DNA of 64,000 nucleotides from assembly GCF_965363235.1 (NCBI RefSeq), contig NC_134843.1, forward strand, positions 95,575,795 through 95,639,794, in the 5' to 3' direction. Each line of letters opens with the position of its first letter. The first letter of the stretch is position 1. The notes beneath the pieces were generated by a model that had not been told where the DNA came from, did not search any database, and saw only the letters and a program-made list of their open reading frames with translations. Position numbers and translations under genes: made by a program. Source of the stretch: Mytilus galloprovincialis (taxonomy: Eukaryota > Mollusca > Bivalvia > Mytilida > Mytilidae). This document shows positions 45,826 to 60,800 of this stretch, piece after piece.

Positions 45826-48800
45826 GTAAATATTAACCATTTATTATGTTTAAATAATTACGAAAATGGTAGGATTTACCTCACGACATGCAAGACTAAC
45901 CATTACCATTTTTCTACTTTTATTTTAAGTACACAAATCTTGGTAAAACGTCACGTTTAGTGGAATATTTGCGGCCGCCTCAGCTTTGTGGCATTGTGCC
46001 GGTCCCCAAAATTTTATAACCGTATTATAACAAGTGTATTGTGTTAAAAATTTTGGTTTTATTCCGAGCAAAATTATTTCAAGTATATTCATTGGGCTTT
46101 GAGTCATATAACTGTATTCATTGGGAAATGTGTAGTGACCTACTTATCACCCGGATCCATATTGATTGATTCTGATGCACTTATCGATGCATTCCCAATT
46201 TTCCCCAAACAGCAAAAGAATAATAAAGTGAACTGTACTGTAGTAACCATCTACGATTACATATTTTTCTAAAGCAAGTTTTGTAACAGCTCTTAAAAAA
46301 ACAGAATAACATGGTTTATCAAAAGGTCATTTCCCTCAGCATTTGGAGGTCATTTGACGTTCTTCACTGAACCATATCACACAGTATCTTTTTCGTTAGT
46401 TCATTATAGCATGGAAGAATTATAGTAAAATTATACAAGTGTGTAGAAATAAGGTCTACAAATTATAGTTTCTTAATTTATTTCTAAATAGCAAATATAT
46501 GGACACATGTGAACTTTATTTCATTATTAGTCAATATTTCTGTATACTCAAGGCCATTGATGTAATAACTATTGCAAATTTTGCATAGAACTTTTAACTA
46601 GTTGCAAAGTTCCTCAATAGTGACTACTCAAATTATGTATCAATTCAGGGATGAACCAATTTGTGTACATGTATTAATACAGATCGTTTATTGTTGGCAT
46701 TTGATAAAATCTAAAGATGAACTAGTGAGATAAAAGCATGTTTCTTATCATACCAAAGGATTAGACCCCGTTCACACTTGCATTTTTTTTTTAATCGAAC
46801 TGAATAAAACCAGTTAGCATTCATATTATCTTTAATCATAACGATAGAGATCGGTCTAAAACGATCCACTGCGTTCACACTACAATTAAAAACGCAACCG
46901 ATCTAACCTTTTTATCCGTAAACTGTAAACATTGTGTATAAATAGGACTGATTTATTAAATTCATCTATTGATACTCTGACACACACACTTGAAAAAAAA
47001 AATGGAGAAAGTTTTTGTTTCTCCTGAATCAGAAGTTAAAACATTTTGGTACAGGTGTTATTGCCATTCTTTAATTTTGAAAAAAATATCTGTAGTAACG
47101 AAGTTACAACACAACGAAATATTGCGGTTTCTGAAAAGAAAAAAAAATCATCACAAGAAAAGAAGTCTCAGATTTCGCAAATCTATGCGATGGCGAAGAC
47201 AAAATGTTTTCAGTTTGTTTTAATTGTCTGTAAACAGAGAAATATGGATTAAACAACGAACCTCTGAGATAGTTTTGGCGCTGTACATGCTCATACGTTA
47301 TTTTCGATTCAATCGTACTAGTTTAAACCGATCTATGCCTTAACATTTAAAGTGATATCGGTTTACTTTAGATCGATTCAAACTAAACTACCTCTTTTGG
47401 TGTTTTAGTTTAGACCGATTGAAGATCGATTCAAAGAGTTCACATTGGCCCTTAAATCGATCTAAAGTGAATTAGTCTAGTTTAAATGATTAAAATGTCC
47501 TAGTGTAAACGGGGTCTTAGAATTAAAATGCATGCCAGACTAACCCTAAACTGTCTACTTAATTTCACTCAACAAACCAACAGGTTTTAAGAAACATTAA
47601 TTGAAGCTTTTAAAACATGCAATCCATTTAACTGAGCAATGGAAGATGCACAAAATAAATATTATAAACAACTTTTTCCTCCAACTTAAAAAAATTGGAC
47701 TTTTTATGCTCAACTTTTTTCTCCTAAGAATATTAAACTTCACACTTATAAATTTTATTCATTTTGTTAAGTAAGTTCATAGACATTGACTGGCCTAAGT
47801 GAGAACCCTGAATTATGCTGCAAAGTAATCTTTTTTCAGCATATAGACACAATGCATATGTAGCATGTTTGAATTCTAGATAATAAATTTGGTGTTTCAT
47901 GTGTCTCACCTGATTGGACCTTTCCTTGAATTTATTTTCTTGGAAGACATGAATATCAATTCAACTGGTGAATTCAATCTTTAAAAATGTTTAACAATGA
48001 ATATTCAGGTATCATGATACAAGGACATTGATGGACTAGTTAAGTTTAGTGTTTGCTAGGTTTACTAGGCATCTCCTAGACTCCATGTTTAACATTTTCT
48101 GTATCACTGTCCTCTTCTTTTCCATATTCTTGAATTATAGATTCCTCCTACAGTGTACTTTTTTTTTAAAAACTTTTGAAAGTACTGATTTACTTGTTAA
48201 AGGTTTAACCTTCAACCTATCTATATGAAGTAACACTTATATCTTAACTGATATCTGGTGTGGGTTTAAACAATTCTAGCACCAGCTTGAGTGAATTCTT
48301 GGTGTTGCTATCTCTGCAGACTACAAATATTGGAGAAAATAAACATATTACAAACTACAGCAGGCCAAGAAGACTAACAAATTTGTCATAGTTTATCAAG
48401 ACAACAATTTAGAATATCACAATATCAAAATAAGAGATGATATGCAGATGAGATAGCTCTCAACCCAAAACAAAATCACAGAAAATACCAACAAAATGAA
48501 TAACCTCTATGACCTTCAACCATTGTCAACTAAGGGCAAACCCATACCATAAAGCAAGTTATGAAAGGCATTGAATGAACAATGTAAAAACAAATTAAAC
48601 AAGACACTAACAGCCAGATTAATATACCTGTACATGTAGAAGTTCTTTGATGTACAAATGTACAATAACATGCATGTACAAAAGGTATTTACTTTAAATC
48701 AATGGCCATTGGGATTCTGTTACAAACTGTGAACAAACAATCATCAAAGTGGGAAACATACTTACTTTATATTAATTTAGGTATATTTTTTGCTTTTAAA

Positions 48801-51800
48801 TGTAATTTTCTCTCTGAAAATGTTGTTCTTAAAATTTCTTTGTGTGACAGCAGTTTCAGTGTTCTGACAATGTATTGTTAAGAATTTCTTTCGAATCCAT
48901 CCATCTTATTGACTGAATAATCTTAGACAAAATGAAATTCAAAGTAATTAAAAGGATGAGATGCTTAGTTTGGGTTTCTACTTTTATCTAAACATGTCTG
49001 TACGTTGGCATAGTTCTTGTAATAATTTTGACAGGACTTAGATATCATCATGTACTTTTTTGTAGATGGAAAACTATTTCTCTGTCCAGATCCATATACC
49101 CTCTTGATCATGGGAAACATCCAAAATATTTTTTTAATTCATTATTGATTTATTCAAATAAATTATTAATCAATCCTAATCTTAATATGCTGGTGTAAAG
49201 CTTTTTTGTACCATGTATAAAAGTATAATAGAAATAAGATAAGGTTTAGAATTAAAAACACATGGCAAAACTTAAAGCTAACAAAAAGCACTGAAAAAAT
49301 ATCAGATTTTGTTTATATATCTTAGTGCATTTGTGAGGAAATATGTTTGAGATAAACATTTAGGTAGATTATTGATTCTTTCAGTAGAGTAACTGGCTTA
49401 TTTTCAATAAGTTTAAGATTAATTTTCATAGTAGGTAATGTAGATCAATATCAGACCAGCAGATAATTGATCCTGTGTTTCTCATTATGCTTTTATAGTG
49501 AAAAACTTCAATCACTCTCCTGGCAGCTAAGTTCAGATCAGTTATTAACATCAATAATGTCTACATGTGGTGTATTTTTATCCCCCTTTTAGTCTCCACT
49601 TCAAAATATATCTTTAAAACACAGATAAAATGTAATGTACATAATGCTTGTGTGTTGTCGGAATTAAATATTTAGTATTATACACAATGTCAACCTTTAT
49701 GACATAATGTCCTTTGTTGGGGGTTTATCTTAAGGTATTGATGATGATGTAATGTTTACACTAAGTGTGATAAACTATTACATGACTTCACAAAATGTTC
49801 AAAAAAATAATGACATTGTTGATAACAATAGTGGTTTTAAGGTCCCTTTGTTGTTGCATTAAAACAATGATAAGTAGAATTTTTTGCTTGATTGGTTAAA
49901 CATTTTGTTTCAAATATTAATTTCAACATTTGCTAAATATTTTAAAGGAGAACCTATAAAATGAATCAAATGTTTATCATAGTTAGATATCAGTTGTTTA
50001 CAAAGTAAACGTATGTATACACTGTAAGTTTACTTACCACCTAACAAATAAGGTAAACTAAGGTTAACTGGTAGTATGTCTTTAAGGTCAATATTCTGAG
50101 TCAACACAGAATTGTATCCTCATTGTTAATGTCGTAATCAATGCCCGGACATTATAGCAAGAAGTTAAATAACATTCACTATAGATTTTTCACAAATATT
50201 TATTTTATTGTAACTGCTTCAAAAATCTGCAGAAACATTTTTTGTCTACATTAAGGTTAAATTTTGATTGAAGGTGAAAAATGTATTCATCTTATTATAG
50301 AAGACATAATGTTAAATTATTCATCAGTGTACTGAGCTGGGACATAATGTCATAATAGGCCTGTCAATTTATCACAGTAGGTTATCATAATTGATTATAA
50401 CATTATTTGTCTGGGCTTTAAATATTTTTATATACCTTTGATTAATTGTGATACATAGGTATACAACACAATGTAGATCTCAATTGAATTTCAAGCAAGG
50501 CAGTACATGTTACTTCAATTTCAAAAGAGATACTGACACATCTTATGGAATAAAAATGCCAACACAAAACATGTATAACAACTGTTATGTTATTTATAAA
50601 GAATCATTTAAAATTTTATATTCCATCATTTTGTCCATAGTTAACATGGTTAACTAAAGACCTCCAATGATTTCAGTGTTAGCATCTTACCCTATAAACC
50701 ACAATGGTTTGGTTGCAACTAAATAACTTTTTTATGCAATTATTTTTTTGCAATAATACAAAGCAATAAAGAAAACTGTAATCCTTTTGTCTCAAGATGT
50801 TTAATTGTACAAATTGGATATGAAAACAAAATTTTACTTGCATTATAATTCCCAGTGAAATTATCAAATAATATCCAGCTTTGAGGAACTGTTCATAAAG
50901 TACTGCTGAAAACTACCCTTTTTTACATAAAATCAGGGTTGCAAATTATTGATGAGGCTAAAATTATAAAAGCTACCTAAATTCCATGTGTGACATGGTT
51001 CCCTATTTGACTGCATTAAAATGGCTGATTTGTCAACCTTTATTAATATTTTCTTGTCATACAGAATTATGTTTTTACAATGATTCCATCAGTTAACAAT
51101 TTTCGTTATTTGTTTGTAGGACAAGAGGGCAGACAGTTACAGATATGCTGTCACACCCGGAGGAGATGATGGCAAGAAAAAATCGAAAAAGACCAAGAAG
51201 AAGGAAAATCTTGATGAACTTAAACAAGAATTGGAAATGGACGAGCATAAAATACCACTTCCAGAATTATATGAAAGACTAGGATCTGATCCCAATTCGG
51301 TATATATCTGTTTAAATATCACTTAATAAAGAATTAATTAAAATACAGGAAGACCAGAACTAAAGAGGTTTATAAAGCATCATTTAATTCGCTTGTCATA
51401 GCAGGGTAGCTGGTATGCACCTTACCAGCCAGGAATAGTTCAGGGCAAGGTTCCAATTTAAAAATAAACATAATTAACTTACAGGCATCTATCTCTGAAA
51501 AAATACTTATAAATACCTTAATGTCATTCAAAGTACCAAAATGATAGAATATTGTTTGGTTTTTTACAGGGTTTGAGTATAGAAGATGCAAAACGTATTT
51601 TAGAAAGAGATGGTCCAAATGCTCTAACGCCGCCGCCTACAACTCCGGAGTGGGTGAAGTTTTGTAAACAATTGTTTACTGGGTTCTCTTTACTACTGTG
51701 GATAGGAGCTATTTTATGTTTTATAGCTTATTCTATTCAAGCTTCTCAAGATGAAACTCCACCAGGTGATAATGTAAGTGTACACAGTTTCTATGTTAAC

Positions 51801-54800
51801 ATGTAATTTGACAAAAACAAAACATTAGATTTATTTTACTGATAGAAATCAATGGTTTAGAAAGATAAAAATAGCCTCGACATTTCCTTAAAGAAAAACC
51901 AAAGCTATATATTCTCTTTTTCTCTTTTTTCCAAGTTGAAGTCTTTGTACAATATGAATATGTTATATATTTATTAAAGAATTCTGGGCTTTTATTAATG
52001 TAATGTAGGTGCAATAATTATAACATGTTTTGTTTGTATTTTCCAGTTATATTTAGGTGTTGTATTAACAGCTGTAGTAGTTGGTGAAATCATTATAACG
52101 TGTTGTTTGTATTTTCCAGTTATATTTAGGTATTGTATTAACAGCTGTAGTAGTTGTCACTGGTTGTTTCTCTTATTACCAAGAAGCCAAAAGTTCAAGA
52201 ATTATGGATTCCTTTAAAAACATGGTTCCACAAGTATGTATAAAAATATATACCATAAGTTTTTGTTTTAATTTGTAACTGGATGAAGGGTTGATTGAAT
52301 AGAAGAGAAAGTTTAAACTTAGGCCAGGATTTTTTAATTTGTTGGTTTACAGATACGCCGACCCGATTTTGACGATTTCCAGAATAAAAATAAAATTGAC
52401 TTTTCATACTTTTTTATTCCCGCTGACCCTAATAAATGCATTATCCCTGAATAATAATTAAAATAGTCTTTTTTTTATGAAATGGAATGCATTAATCACT
52501 AACAAAATTGATAACACTTTCTATTGTGAAAAAATAAAACTTCTAGTTTACGTTTCTAAAAATAGACAATCCTTGAAATGCCGTTTGCGCAAATAGTTTT
52601 GCGGAATGAAACCTGTGTTTAAAACCAATTACACGATAAGTTCGTTTTCCTTATTTGTCATCAGTCCGTAAGATGCATAATCTCATAGAAATAGACTCGT
52701 CCAAATGAGGACAGGTGGAAGACATCAAGTTCAAGTACTAAACATTATTCTCGTTTTCCAGTGGACAAGTCTATTTCGTTTTAGACACGTGTGTTGAAAC
52801 TTATTTTCGTACGATGTTTTAACATTTTTTCTTTTTTTTGTTTTCGTGCTTGAAGATCATTATTCACCAAGTTTTCTGGAATTGATTAAGAGCTACGCGA
52901 ATCTGTTTTTTTTGCTTGTGAAATGACGATTTAATTTCGTCTTTGTCCGTGCACCCCCTTTTTTTTACAGGAAAATTATTAGACAATGTCACATGATGTT
53001 TATGACAGCTGAACAATAATATTTCATTTAACTAAAATTTAAGAAATGATGACAAAATAGTATAACAAACATATTGTTAGAAAGATGAAATATATATTTA
53101 TTTTGCATATATTTCTGTCTTAAAGATATTTTTTTCTTTTTTTTTTCCGACCGAACGACCCGACTTTTTCATGGGATAAATCCGTAAACCAACAAATTAA
53201 AAAACACTGGCCTTATAAACAAATCTTATAAAATATTATTTTGCACAAAAAAGGGTTAATATACAAATAGTTTAGCTCGTGAACTGAAAGAGACAACTAC
53301 CTATGATTAGAGACACTTGTTATTATTATTTCCTCTACCCAATTGCTCTGTTGAACATTTTTATGAGCCTAAACAAAAAGTATGTGAATTAAATGTTTTG
53401 TTTAGTTTGCTGATGTTATTGAAAATAAAACACTGAATCTATTTTTTATGCCAAATTCTTTTTTCACATTGATTTGAAAAATTCAAGGAGATATTCCAAG
53501 AAAAAGTTTAATATAACCTGGAGCAGATTATATGTTTTGTTTTAATGAATTGATATTTTTTTTCTGTAGTATGCAAGAGTACTCCGAAGTGGAAATACAT
53601 ATGAAATTAAAGCTGAAGAGATTGCATTAGGAGATATAGTGGACGTCAAGTTTGGAGACAGAGTTCCTGCTGATGTCAGAGTCATTGTAGCTCACAGTTT
53701 CAAGGTAGGTCATTTAAGATAATTGTTGTTTTACATTAATACTAAATTGGCTGATTTTGACCAGGTTAGAATATAGATTGCTGATATTAATGAAATCTAT
53801 AGACAAATTTATTTATATCAATTTTAAAAAGATGAAAGCACTTTTTCATTTGGATTGTAAAGCTAACAACAGTAATATTTCAACTGTTTGAATTTTGTTT
53901 ACAGTTTGATATTTTGAATTACAGGTTGACAATTCCTCACTGACAGGAGAATCTGAACCACAGACCAGAAATGCTGACTTCACCAATGAAAATCCTCTAG
54001 AAACTAAGAATTTGGCTTTCTTTTCTACCAATGCTGTAGAAGGTATTATATCCATCAAATATTACTGTATAAAAAAATCTGTATTGTTAACAAAAAAAAG
54101 ATATTTTTGTGTTTTTTACAGGAACTTTGTAATCTGTTTTGAAGGTTTGATTTTAATTTAACATTTGAAGATTATCCCACAGATGCTCATAAATACATTT
54201 TGACAAGATCACACAAATTTTTTTGAAATACATTTCGACAACATCTCACAAATGCCTTTAAATGCATTTTGAATAGATCAAACAGTAGGAGGGAGCTGAG
54301 GAAATTTATAAAAATTATGTGAATTTACAATTTCTTGATATTTTTCAGGAACATGTAGAGGTATTGTTGTAAGAACTGGTGACCTGACAGTGATGGGACG
54401 TATTGCTAACTTGGCCTCTGGATTGGAAGTTGGAACAACACCTATTGCTAAAGAGATTGCTCATTTTATCCATATTATCACTGGTGTAGCTGTATTCTTA
54501 GGAGTCTCATTCTTTATCATTGCATTTATCTTGGGATATTTCTGGTTGGACGCTGTTATCTTCTTGATTGGTATCATTGTAGCTAATGTACCTGAAGGTC
54601 TCTTGGCAACTGTCACTGTAAGTTATCTCACATGTATAATTAATTGGGGTTATTTTTTTCCTACAACTTGCAGGGGGAAAATTGAAAACGCATGTAGCAT
54701 AAAGTAAAAATTAGACATAATTGTTATTAACTAAATTAACTGCAATGTTAAAAAAAAGCTGTGCTTAATCTAGTAGTGAGACTGATCTCCTGGATTCTGT

Positions 54801-57800
54801 TAACTTGTGCTGGAGTGGTTGATTTACATTTGAATAACATTTTCTTTTTCTAGGTATGTTTGACACTGACAGCCAAACGTATGGCTAGCAAGAACTGTTT
54901 GGTAAAGAATTTGGAAGCTGTAGAGACTCTAGGATCCACATCAACCATTTGCTCAGATAAGACTGGTACCTTGACACAAAACAGAATGACAGTTGCTCAC
55001 ATGTGGTTTGATGGTAAAATTGTTGAGGCTGATACCAGTGATGATCAGACAAGTAAGTAAACAACATATCTTCACCAACTATAATTAGTTAAAGTAACAT
55101 GTTTTCATTCTCATACATGATTATGGGCAAAATTGCCAATGCTTACTTGTCGGTGTACAGAAGAGCTGAAATGAATGTTTACTTTTCATTCTATGTAAAA
55201 GAAGTTGTGGTATGGTTGCCACTGAGACAACATTATGCCTATCCTTACAATTTTAAAGGCACCTTTGGTTGATAATTTTAACTGTAATTAGATTTGTCTA
55301 TTATTAAATGTTGGCTGCATTTATTGCAGTATAATTCCCTTGGATTGTTTTATGCTTATTAAATATTAATGGTCTGATTTACTATTGCATATCAGTTACA
55401 TGTAATACAACAGAATTGAAGATAAAAACAAATTATTTTTTTTCAGACGCTACATACGGAAGAGCAGATGAGTCATGGATGGCTTTGTCAAGAATTTCTA
55501 TGTTGTGTAACCGTGCTGAATTCAAAGGAGGCCAAGATAATGTTCCTGTATTAAAGAGGTACAGTACCTTAAAAGACATAATACAGACAGATAAACCAAT
55601 ATCATACATCATACACTTGAGTGTTAAATACAAAAACAATCTCTATATAAGTTAAATTCATTTCATTAAAAATGAGTAAATATACTTTTTACAATAAAAA
55701 AACCAGTTTGAATATTTTTTATTCTATTACTTTGAAATCATCCTGATAGATATAGGTGAATAGAAGGTTGATAACACTTAGTATTCCATTGTTTGTTTTT
55801 CAGAGAGTGTATGGGTGATGCATCAGAATCTGCTTTATTGAAGTGTGTTGAATTGTCTATTGGGAAAGTCACTGAATTCAGAGGCAAGCACAAGAAAGTC
55901 TGTGAAATTCCCTTCAATTCTACTAACAAATACCAAGTATCTATTCACGAGACAGATAATCCTAACGATCCACGATATATCTTGGTAATGAAAGGTGCAC
56001 CTGAAAGAATCCTTGACAGATGTGGAAGTGTCTTGTTTCAAGGCAAAGAGATTCCATTGGACGACAACTTCAGGGAATATTTCAACACTGCCTACATGGA
56101 ATTAGGAGGTCTTGGAGAAAGAGTTTTGGGTAAGATTATTTAGAAATTTAAAAACATATACAAGATCAAAACTTATTATTTGTTTTGTTTGTTTAAAGTA
56201 GATCCTATTAAGATAAGGTTATATTGTCATTAGTTGACTAAATACTTATATCAGAATTTATTTTAATTTTTTCAGCCATTAAATATTTACATGATAATGA
56301 TATACATTAAATCCTTTAGTTTATGACATAGCTTTCTTATTCTATTGACAAATCAGCTTTACTGAATTACTAAGTTGAAATATTCAAGACATTTAGTTCT
56401 AGTAGAAAAAAAAACTACACAAATATAAGATAAATCTGTTTTCTGTGAATTACATCTTACTGATTGATATAGAATACATGGCTTTAAATAAGTGTTTACT
56501 GTTTGTAGGATTCTGTGATTATTACTTGCCATCTGACCAGTACCCTATGGGATACAACTTTGACGCTGAAGAACAGAACTTCCCATTGTCTGGATTGAGA
56601 TTTGTGGGACTAATGTCTATGATTGATCCACCTAGGGCTGCTGTACCCGATGCTGTAGGAAAATGTAGAAGTGCTGGTATTAAGGTGAGGTCAACACAAC
56701 ATCATGTCACTTTAACATTAGCACAAAAACAAATGTACATTATTTGTTCAATATAAGATTTTTGAATTTAATATTTTATGAATACACTTTCAAACCCTCA
56801 ACTTTATTAGGACTATTCCAGAAAAAAATGTATGGGGGGGTTGGAAGGCACTTTTTGTGAGCACCCGCCACCCAGCCAATTGTAATTGAGACTTATAGTG
56901 CATTATAGTGTGAAAAGTTGCTCTGATACCCATCACCCATGTATTATTAATATAATGTGCCTTCCAACCCCCCATACATTTTTTTCTGGAATAGCAACAA
57001 AAAAGTATTTAAAAATTTCAAGGAATAAGTTCTTTAATCTTTAGGATTATAATTTAATGAATATATGAATTTAGAAAATACAAATGGTCAATACATATAA
57101 TGACTTAATTCCTTATTTTTCTAGGTTATCATGGTTACTGGTGATCATCCAATCACAGCTAAGGCTATTGCTAAGGGTGTTGGTATCATTTCTGAAGGAA
57201 GCAAGACTGTTGAAGATATTGCAAATGAACGTGGATGTCCAATTGAAGAAGTAGAACCAAGGTTAGTATTAGATTACTGCTTGAAATACTTGAAGAAATA
57301 AAAACAGTCTAATTTACTAATTGAATTAGTCTCTTTTAGAAATTATTCCTCTGTACAAGAATTCTATGTATGAGGCATATGAATATGAAAAGTAAGGTAA
57401 AAAAAAATCAGTCACAAACTAATGATGACTTTTGTTTACAGTGAAGCTACAGCAGCTGTTGTCCATGGTTCTGACCTTCGTGACATGACCCCAGCACAGA
57501 TTGATGAGATCCTTAAGAACCATCCTGAGATTGTATTTGCCAGAACTTCCCCACAACAGAAATTGATCATTGTTGAAGGTTGTCAGAGACAGGGACAGAT
57601 TGTAGCTGTAACTGGTGATGGTGTCAATGATTCTCCTGCTCTCAAAAAGGCTGATATTGGTAAGGATTAGCTTTGGATTTCATCTTATTGTCTTTCATGT
57701 TAAAGATAAAGTTAAAGTACTTTTGTTCATGGAGTAATATTTTATCATAGAATTTGTGATTCAACAAATATTCACCATGCACAGTGCAAAATTTTGAATC

Positions 57801-60800
57801 TACTTTAATTCTGATTCACTATTGAAGATTTTTCTTAACAATTGTTGTTTGATAGTAGCTGGAGAAAACAAAACAGATATTTACAAGTTTTACAGTTTTA
57901 GTTCCATATTACAATATTTTTTTTGCCTTTTGCAGGTGTTGCTATGGGTATTGCTGGTAGTGATGTCAGTAAACAAGCAGCTGACATGATCTTGTTGGAT
58001 GACAACTTTGCCTCCATTGTAACTGGTGTTGAAGAAGGTGTGTATAAATACGTATCTTTGTTGAAGAAGTTTGTTATTTGTTATGCATGTATTTTTTTTA
58101 TATATATTTACACATTAACAGTATAAAAAATAAGATTTCAACTTTACCATTATGTTTACCTTCAAAAACTGACTGATTCTACTGTCTGAGAATATAAAAG
58201 TTTTATAGTTCTTTTAAAAAATGTTATTACAGAAGAACTGATATTTTCATTTTATTGTTTTATGTTTACAGGTCGTTTGATTTTTGATAACTTGAAGAAG
58301 TCTATTGCCTACACTTTGACCTCCAACATTCCTGAAATTTCACCATTCTTGTTCTTCATCCTATTGGATATTCCCCTGCCATTAGGAACCATCACCATTC
58401 TGTGTATTGATTTAGGAACTGACATGGTACCCGCTATCTCCCTTGCTTATGAAGGACCAGAATCTGACATCATGAAGCGTGAACCTCGTGATCCACTCAA
58501 GGACAAACTTGTAAACGAAAGGTAAGTCATGCATATCATTTATTAATTACTGAATAAAGAATTTCTGTCAAGTTCATAGTGAAATGATATTTTATGACAA
58601 AAAAACTTCTGTTTTATCAATAAAAATGAAGAAATCTTTTTAAAGTTGATTATCCTGTATTTTCAATGTGACAATTGTTTTGGTGAGAAATAATAAGCCT
58701 AAGTTAATTTATTGCCAGATTGATCAGTATGGCATATGGACAGATTGGTATGATCCAGGCATCAGCTGGTTTCTTTGTATACTTTGTCATCATGGTAGAG
58801 AATGGATTCTGGGTATCCAGATTGTTGGGTCTCCGTGAAGAATGGGATTCCAAGGCTGTTAATGATCTACAAGATTCTTACGGACAGGAATGGGTAAGAT
58901 TTCTATTTTTATGAAAAATTTTCATGTGAAACTTTTAAAGTCATGTGAAACCACAAATTAAAAAAAAATTATACATATGTTTTTTAAAACTAATTGGATA
59001 GTTTTCATTATACAACTTGTGTACATATACTTTTTTCTGAGGAAAATTCTTTAATTTGTCCACATTTAGAAGAAGTTTACTTATTTTTAATTGCTTGCTG
59101 CAAGGAAGCAATTCGCCGACATATTTTCCGTATGCATAGTGACCTAAGCGTGACCCTCCTCGAAAAAATCCGGTGATAGCAATGCGCATGAATCTGTCAT
59201 CAAAATAAACAATTACCTGATTGTATATGTTAAACACGTGCTAAATACCCATGCTTTTTAGCTGATTATTTACTATAAGGTGACAATCGGTAAACTTCGG
59301 CTTCAAAACACGACATTTAATGAGTAGCCATATTTGTTAAATCACAACAGACAGAGAGAAAAAAAATTGACGATTATACGATATATTTGCGTAAAAAATG
59401 ATAAAATCATGCACAGAGGACTAAGTTTATGATATATACATGCATTGGTTCAAGAATTGGATAATAATTATTTTTCACCAGTTACTCGTTTCTTATGACT
59501 TTAAGCTTAACTAGTAATTAAGTATTAAAGTCCAAATATTTTAAAGTATGTGAAAGATGTGTAAAAAGCACATTCAATTATTACGTTACGAGCATCACAT
59601 CAAATATTATATAGTTAAAGTAACCTTATGTAAATGTTTAATGGTGTAAAAAAAGTAGTTTGTGCTTGAAGTAATAAATTAAAATAAATTGAGAACAATA
59701 TTCATGATATTGATGCCTTCACCATTTCAAATGTTATGTACAAAGGGAGGGAATTCAATTTTGTTTAAGTTCTCCAAAGTGGAGATTGCATATAGAAATT
59801 TAATCTGACAGGTTTTGCTGCAAACTGCTATTCCTTAGCCAATAACTTGAACAACTTGATTAGTTGATCTTGAAAATTTTCATTTAAAATTGGTTTGACT
59901 TATTCAAGCATTTTATTGACATGAAAGTTAACATGCATAGATATGCATCTAATTAGTTGCGTTAAATAAAGGAATTGCTCCAGCATATAAAAATTAATTC
60001 AAACATGCATATTGATATTAAATTATGGTATGAGAGTTTAAGTATTATTTGATATATATATTTTCAGACATATGGACAAAGAAAGATTCTGGAATACACC
60101 TGCCACACAGCTTTCTTTGTTTCCATTGTCGTAGTGCAATGGGCTGATTTGTTGATCTGCAAGACCAGAAGATTGTCCATTGTTCAACAAGGATTGAAGT
60201 AAGTTGTCAGTGTTTTCACTAGAAAGGTTTTGAGGCATGGTGAGGTCCAGCACCAAAAACTATAAATACTATTGCATTGTAATTTTGAAGTGTGTTATGG
60301 ATAAAATGCTGAACTTCAATTTTCACTAGACAAAATTTTAAAATTGAAAGAATTTTTGTTTTTGGTTATTTGGATAAACAAAAAATATTCTATATTTTGA
60401 TTACATAAGTAACTTTACTTTTTTGATTAAGAATACATGGCATATATTTAACACATTACTTGTTTCTTTCCAGGAATCATCATATGACATTCGGTTTGTT
60501 CTTTGAGACTGCACTTGCTGCATTTATGGCTTATTGTCCAGGATTGGATAAGGGACTTCGTATGCAAAACCTCAGGTATGTACTGGTTTTATAAGATGTT
60601 TGATTGTACAGAGGACTACAGTAAATGAATCAAATTAGCCTAAGAGAAAAGGGTTATGGTCTATTGCAATAAAGTTTCTTGACCAAATCCATAGTGTCAT
60701 AATGGTCAGTTTGGTTTAGACTTTGTACTTATCCGTGTAAGTATGTATTTTGTGTCAAGAGTTTACTAAGCTGAAACAGTCTTCAATGTGTTTAAATTGT

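Noticed and set aside
46990..47252. Two overlapping Lys-rich frames
   Set aside because: Inside the 753-bp TTA-flanked element; poly-A-driven Lys runs and no transposase motif.
52047..52119. First acceptor as the true ATP1A exon 4 start
   Set aside because: It gives [18 protein letters not shown], then loses the conserved M2 frame and meets a stop.
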